DNA from: Strongylocentrotus droebachiensis
Taxonomy: Eukaryota; Echinodermata; Echinoidea; Camarodonta; Strongylocentrotidae
Assembly: GCA_035222895.1 (NCBI GenBank)
Contig: JAVYIG010000864.1
Coordinates: 177,001 to 241,000 of the forward strand
DNA: 64,000 nucleotides
Direction of reading: 5' to 3'
Below, one piece after another: positions 60,267 to 64,000 of the stretch. The notes beneath the pieces were generated by a model. That model saw only the letters and a list, made by a program, of their open reading frames with translations, was not told the origin of the DNA and ran no database searches. A program made the translations under genes and the position numbers. Numbering within the stretch: the first letter of the stretch is position 1; the number at the start of each line of letters is the position of its first letter.

Positions 60267-63200
60267 CTGTAGTCCAAAGAGAAATCAAGAAGAAATCATT
60301 TGTAATTATATGGATTGATATATATATATTTGATGCTTGTCGAATGCTTCTGCTTATGAATCCACAATCACCTACAGGACACCCAAATTTGTTTATGCAT
60401 GTTCATCCCTGTCCCATCAAAACATTACTGGGTATTCTTAAATATCCCTGCGGCAAAGGTCAACTGTACCCAAACTGGTCACGTTCAGAGCATTACATCA
60501 ACTAAGCTGGAAGGCATATACAGCCTGTTAATATAAGCATGCATTTTTCACATGTCATTTGCAGGTTAAAGGACTTGCTTGCATTCATGAGTGAAATGCG
60601 ATGTGATGACAAATCTGAGGCCATTTGTAGTTGTACCACAGATAATGACGAACTGACTTATTAAGATTAAAGCGCCTAGTGTTGCCCCTGCAGGGCCTCC
60701 TTGGGGACCAGCGTGCCCATTACTAGGAACTTGAAAATGGTTGCTTTTCAAGTTTTACACAAATAAAATGTTATGGCAATGCCTTATCTGGTAAGAACAT
60801 AGGTATTGCATTTCAACCTCAATTTCATCAGTTGTCCTAGGTTTGAAACTCTTAACAAATTAACTATTGAATTTGTTTGTAATGAAATATGATTACTATG
60901 GCAAGATTTTAAACACAAACCAAAATATATGCCTTACATGTCATTACTTTACCACCTCCCCAGCACATATACTTACTGGTTGAACGTCAATGAAGGACGA
61001 CAATGTTTCTGCAGTGGTGTACGTTCCTCTCTTGGAATCTTTCCTTCCTCGGAACAAGACTGGGAGCATGTAGAATCCAAGATTGCTCTTTTCCTCTAAA
61101 AAGAGGGAAACAATGAAAGAGTTAAGTAATTAAGTCCCAATTACATATGAAGAAAAGGTGCAACAGCAAACAGGTCAATTATGGAACATCTTACAAAATG
61201 TACAGTTATATACAGCAAATTAAAAAAAAACGGTCGAATACAACAATTATTTTCTACAAATATGGGTAAAATCACTCAACGTAAATGTCAGTCAGTAATT
61301 TGGAGCTCAGCTTTCTGAGTAAAGAAATCAAAATTGCACAAACTTCAGCATAGCCTTCCCAATGAGCTTTAAACCACCATCCCCACCCCAAAAAGCAAAC
61401 AAACAAAACAAGCAAGTAAAAGTATGCTAAACCTTTGTCATGGAATCATGTTTTTATCATATGTTGTACATGTATTATATGTTTCAGAGCACTTTTATTT
61501 ATTTCAGTTCAATTCCTTACAGGGGGGATATTAGACTCAATGTTTGGTCCTGGCCACAAAAATAAACATCATATAGTGTAATTGAAATAAATTCTTTTGA
61601 CTTTCTCCCAAGTCATTTTCACTAATACTGTCAAATGTGTGTTCTGACACCACATACCAAGACTGAGTTTCCCAGGGTCATGAATGTTTTCGAATTCGGC
61701 TCTTGCACTTCTCCAGTTGCCAGTTTTCTCGGTGAAGTCCACTACTTTGTTACAGAATGTGGGCCACTTCTGGTACAGTGCGTTTGCTTTCTCTGGGAAC
61801 AATTCTGCAAAATCTCCTTCAATCTGTAATTGTTAGGATAGTTATAGAAGCCAGATGAAAGGTAGGATATCTTTCATTTGCATCTTCTCTTTACCATTTT
61901 GCAAGGATTTGAATGGTACACACTAACAATTATCGGTTCAATAGGGATGCACGATTTCTGTAGGACCGTGTATCTCAGATTGTTAAACGATCCCTTTAAG
62001 GAGACTGCTAAAGTAAACCTGCCCATGCAACCAAAAAACAAAAAAGTTACTTCTCAAAACATGCGACTCTAGTTTAATTTAATGTCCTTTCTTGTCACAT
62101 GCAGAAGAAAAATCAAGGTCCACATACCATTCCAGCATCGAGAAGTCTGGGATATGTGGTAAGAATGTTCTTCACACAACAGTCACTTCTCTTGATCCAG
62201 TCATGTCTTTTTGTTGCTGTTTGTTTCATGTAGTCCTTCACCATGTCCTCTGGCTCCTTGTTGTTACGCAGCCATTCTTCCATTGTCGTGATGTTATCAT
62301 CGTTCACAGACTCAAGATCAGTATCTCCTGGATATAATGCAACAGAACAATCAACAATTAGCATGTATCAACAAGTTTTTGATGATTGTATTGGAAGGGG
62401 GGTTTTAGTTGGCATTGCTCATGCCCCACCAGTTTGTTATGGCACAGCATGACTTCATCAGACGGATCTGAATAACTCATAACTTTAACTATATGAAAAA
62501 GTAGCCAGAATACCTTGCTTTTGAGACTCTGCCTCGTCTTCAGCTACTGGTACCCTCAGGGACTTCTCCTTTTTTCTGACGTACCTCAGATGCTCCTCCA
62601 GGTAGCCTGTTGCTGGCCGTCCCTTGGCCCCCACGCAGTACCAGGCCTCCTGCTCAAATAAATTAAAATTCCTTCATAATTCAACTTCAAAAACAGTAAT
62701 GCTCAACAACATTTGTTAAACATTAATAATAATCAAATAAAAGCACAATAAAATTCCAGTGTAAACTGTACATTTAAATATTTTGTTACATATGTCAGTG
62801 TTTGCAATAACAAGGTTTGTCCTCTTAAGTACCTATTTCTAACTGCACACTGTTATATTCCAGCAATGTCATCAAGTCATTGCAAAAACAAAGTGAATGA
62901 TGGATAATTCTGTGAATATCCATTACTCAATGGCATGCAGACAAAAGTCTAAATATTAAGAGATGTGTCATTACTGGATAATATAACTTATAAACAAGTG
63001 GTAAAAATAAACAAAAATATTGCACGATTTAGTGATTGATGCCATATTAGCTTTTCATTATTTGTAAGCTTTTCAGGCCTGTCTACTGTCAAATTTACTA
63101 TTGCCAGAGATGCTCTTATAATGCTTGTGATAATGTGATACAACATGCAATTGATTGAGCATCTCCAATATAATAAATACAAGAATAACAAAATTGAGGA

Positions 63201-63763
63201 AGCTTCATAGCAAGTTACACAAAATAATATGATCCAGTATTCCAAAAGTTATTGCATAAACACATAATTTATTTGATTTAGACCTTAAAGTAGCTTATTG
63301 CTTCTGGCTCAAACAGAAACTTCTCATAAAATTTCACTTTCTTGTAAATGGGGTCTATGGGGTAGGGACAGATGGAGGTATGGATGGACAACCTAAGAAT
63401 TAAGGCACCTCCAAGTAATAAATGCCCGCTGTGGTAAGAATCAATCCATAAATCAGTCCAGAAAAAAGTGGTGATCTGAGCCATACCTGAGGTCACATAT
63501 ATTAAGGAAAGCAATTCATGGACAGGACTTACATAGCCAAGTGGAGATTCTGGATCTTTTAAGAAAGGAAAGCTTGTCACAATGGCATGGGCCATTGATG
63601 CCTTCACAAATGAGCTTGGCTTGGTACCATACTCCCGTATCAGGTACTGAGTCAACATATCCACAACAGTATGCCGGTCCCTTTTGCTGCAGAGATTTGT
63701 AGCATTGATGTTCCTTAATGCTGCTCTTCCCATGGTGGTCTCTCTCAATATACAAGCAATGTT
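59952..63763 (-). CDS. SAMD3-like uncharacterised protein, C-terminal 388 aa (partial)
   Basis: Six exons on the minus strand: 63763-63533, 62649-62514, 62327-62128, 61823-61658, 61095-60977, 60266-59952 (stop). 231+136+200+166+119+315 = 1167 nt with phases 0,1,0,1,0, all joints matching and no stop. The visible N-part has SKRDRHTVVDMLTQYLIREY, FPFLKDPE and GRPATGYLEEHLRYVRKK. The middle has EEWLRNNKEPEDMVKDYMKQ, a DWIKRSD motif and YPRLLDAGM. Then come LFPEKANALYQKW and a hydrophobic C-terminus. From memory this order matches a large, uncharacterised family common in fish and invertebrates and often labelled SAMD3-like. Its function is unknown. The N-terminus, including any SAM domain, lies beyond 64000. 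Confidence 0.75.
60977..61095 (-). CDS. SAMD3-like gene, fifth visible exon
   Basis: 119 nt, phase 1 to 0, acceptor CCTCTTTTTAG, donor CCA|GTAAGT. GFYMLPVLFRGRKDSKRGTY is a conserved-looking beta segment preceding the last exon. Confidence 0.8.
61658..61823 (-). CDS. SAMD3-like gene, fourth visible exon
   Basis: 166 nt, phase 0 to 1, acceptor TAACAATTACAG, donor G|GTATGT. IEGDFAELFPEKANALYQKW followed by PTFCNKVVDF, the segment after the YPRLLD motif in this family. Confidence 0.8.
62128..62327 (-). CDS. SAMD3-like gene, third visible exon
   Basis: 200 nt, phase 1 to 0, acceptor GCATTATATCCAG, donor ATG|GTATGT. Acidic start, then EEWLRNNKEPEDMVKDYMKQ and ILTTYPRLLDAGM. Confidence 0.85.
62514..62649 (-). 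CDS. SAMD3-like gene, second visible exon
   Basis: 136 nt, phase 0 to 1, acceptor TTATTTGAGCAG, donor G|GTATTC. EAWYCVGAKGRPATGYLEEH, then LRYVRKKEKSLRV, then an acidic linker. Confidence 0.8.
63533..63763 (-). CDS. SAMD3-like gene, first visible exon
   Basis: 231 nt, phase 0-0, acceptor CTTTATCTGTTGCAG, donor TAT|GTAAGT. It starts NIACILRETTMGRAALRN and continues with the conserved SKRDRHTVVDMLTQ block. Upstream exons must lie beyond the window. Confidence 0.75.
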
Positions 63764-64000
63764 CTGCAACAGATAAAGGATTTTTTTTTTAAAGATCAGT
63801 AAATTCAGAATAAACAAGTGAAATGTGACAGCATGCAGTCGGTGGGTATATCTCTGGCTGTCCGACCTCCTACAATAAGCCCATCATAAATCACTCACTG
63901 GGCATTCCTTGCAAACTTTGTTCTGATAAAAAATTTCAATGAAACCTTGAAACTGACCTTAGACTAGCTTAAAACCCATAACCCCAACCAAACATTTTCC
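63764..64000 (-). other. Intron of the SAMD3-like gene
   Basis: AT-rich sequence above the first visible acceptor, with no exon recognised to the window edge. Confidence 0.5.

Overview
The window is animal nuclear DNA: genes are split into short exons with GT-AG introns and are buried in transposable elements and simple repeats. Long GA/CT, GAA and mono-G tracts, tRNA-derived SINEs, fold-back elements, a TTAGGG-type interstitial telomeric tract and an EGF/CUB adhesion GPCR all fit a marine deuterostome. A sea urchin or other echinoderm is my best guess (inference, about 0.6).

Layout. 1-6.7 kb holds a LINE reverse transcriptase with an open 1.7 kb frame, microsatellites, a SINE and a MITE. 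6.7-15.2 kb holds a minus-strand gene that I rebuilt from six coding exons whose splice phases all agree (1500 nt, 499 aa). It encodes a signal peptide, seven tandem 26-residue Met/Asp/His-rich repeats, a 12-cysteine Ly6/uPAR domain and a GPI-type tail. 15.2-23.9 kb has no gene: it holds GC-rich palindromic MITEs, a TIR element with a minisatellite core, and a 2.5 kb fold-back element carrying a decayed piece of protein-like sequence.

23.9-56.7 kb is the 5' part of a large plus-strand adhesion GPCR gene. Fourteen exons in continuous phase encode signal peptide, EGF, CUB, four more EGF units, GAIN domain, GPS cleavage site, TM1-TM3 and the start of TM4 (823 codons). The TM regions look most like the ADGRG group (GPR126/GPR64). 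Its introns hold degraded LINEs, hAT-like and Harbinger-like MITEs, nested SINE and fold-back insertions, and decayed extra EGF exons. TM4-TM7 are not found in the window.

57.4-58.7 kb is a 67-bp satellite. 59.9-63.8 kb is the 3' part of a minus-strand gene (six exons, 388 aa) of an uncharacterised, often multicopy family that in fish is annotated as SAMD3-like.

The two most notable items are the Met-rich-repeat Ly6 protein, whose repeats carry M-x-x-M-x-M spacing like copper-binding Mets motifs, and a recurring class of elements built by amplifying one short self-complementary word in both orientations. All gene models are read by eye from splice signals and phase; none has transcript support.
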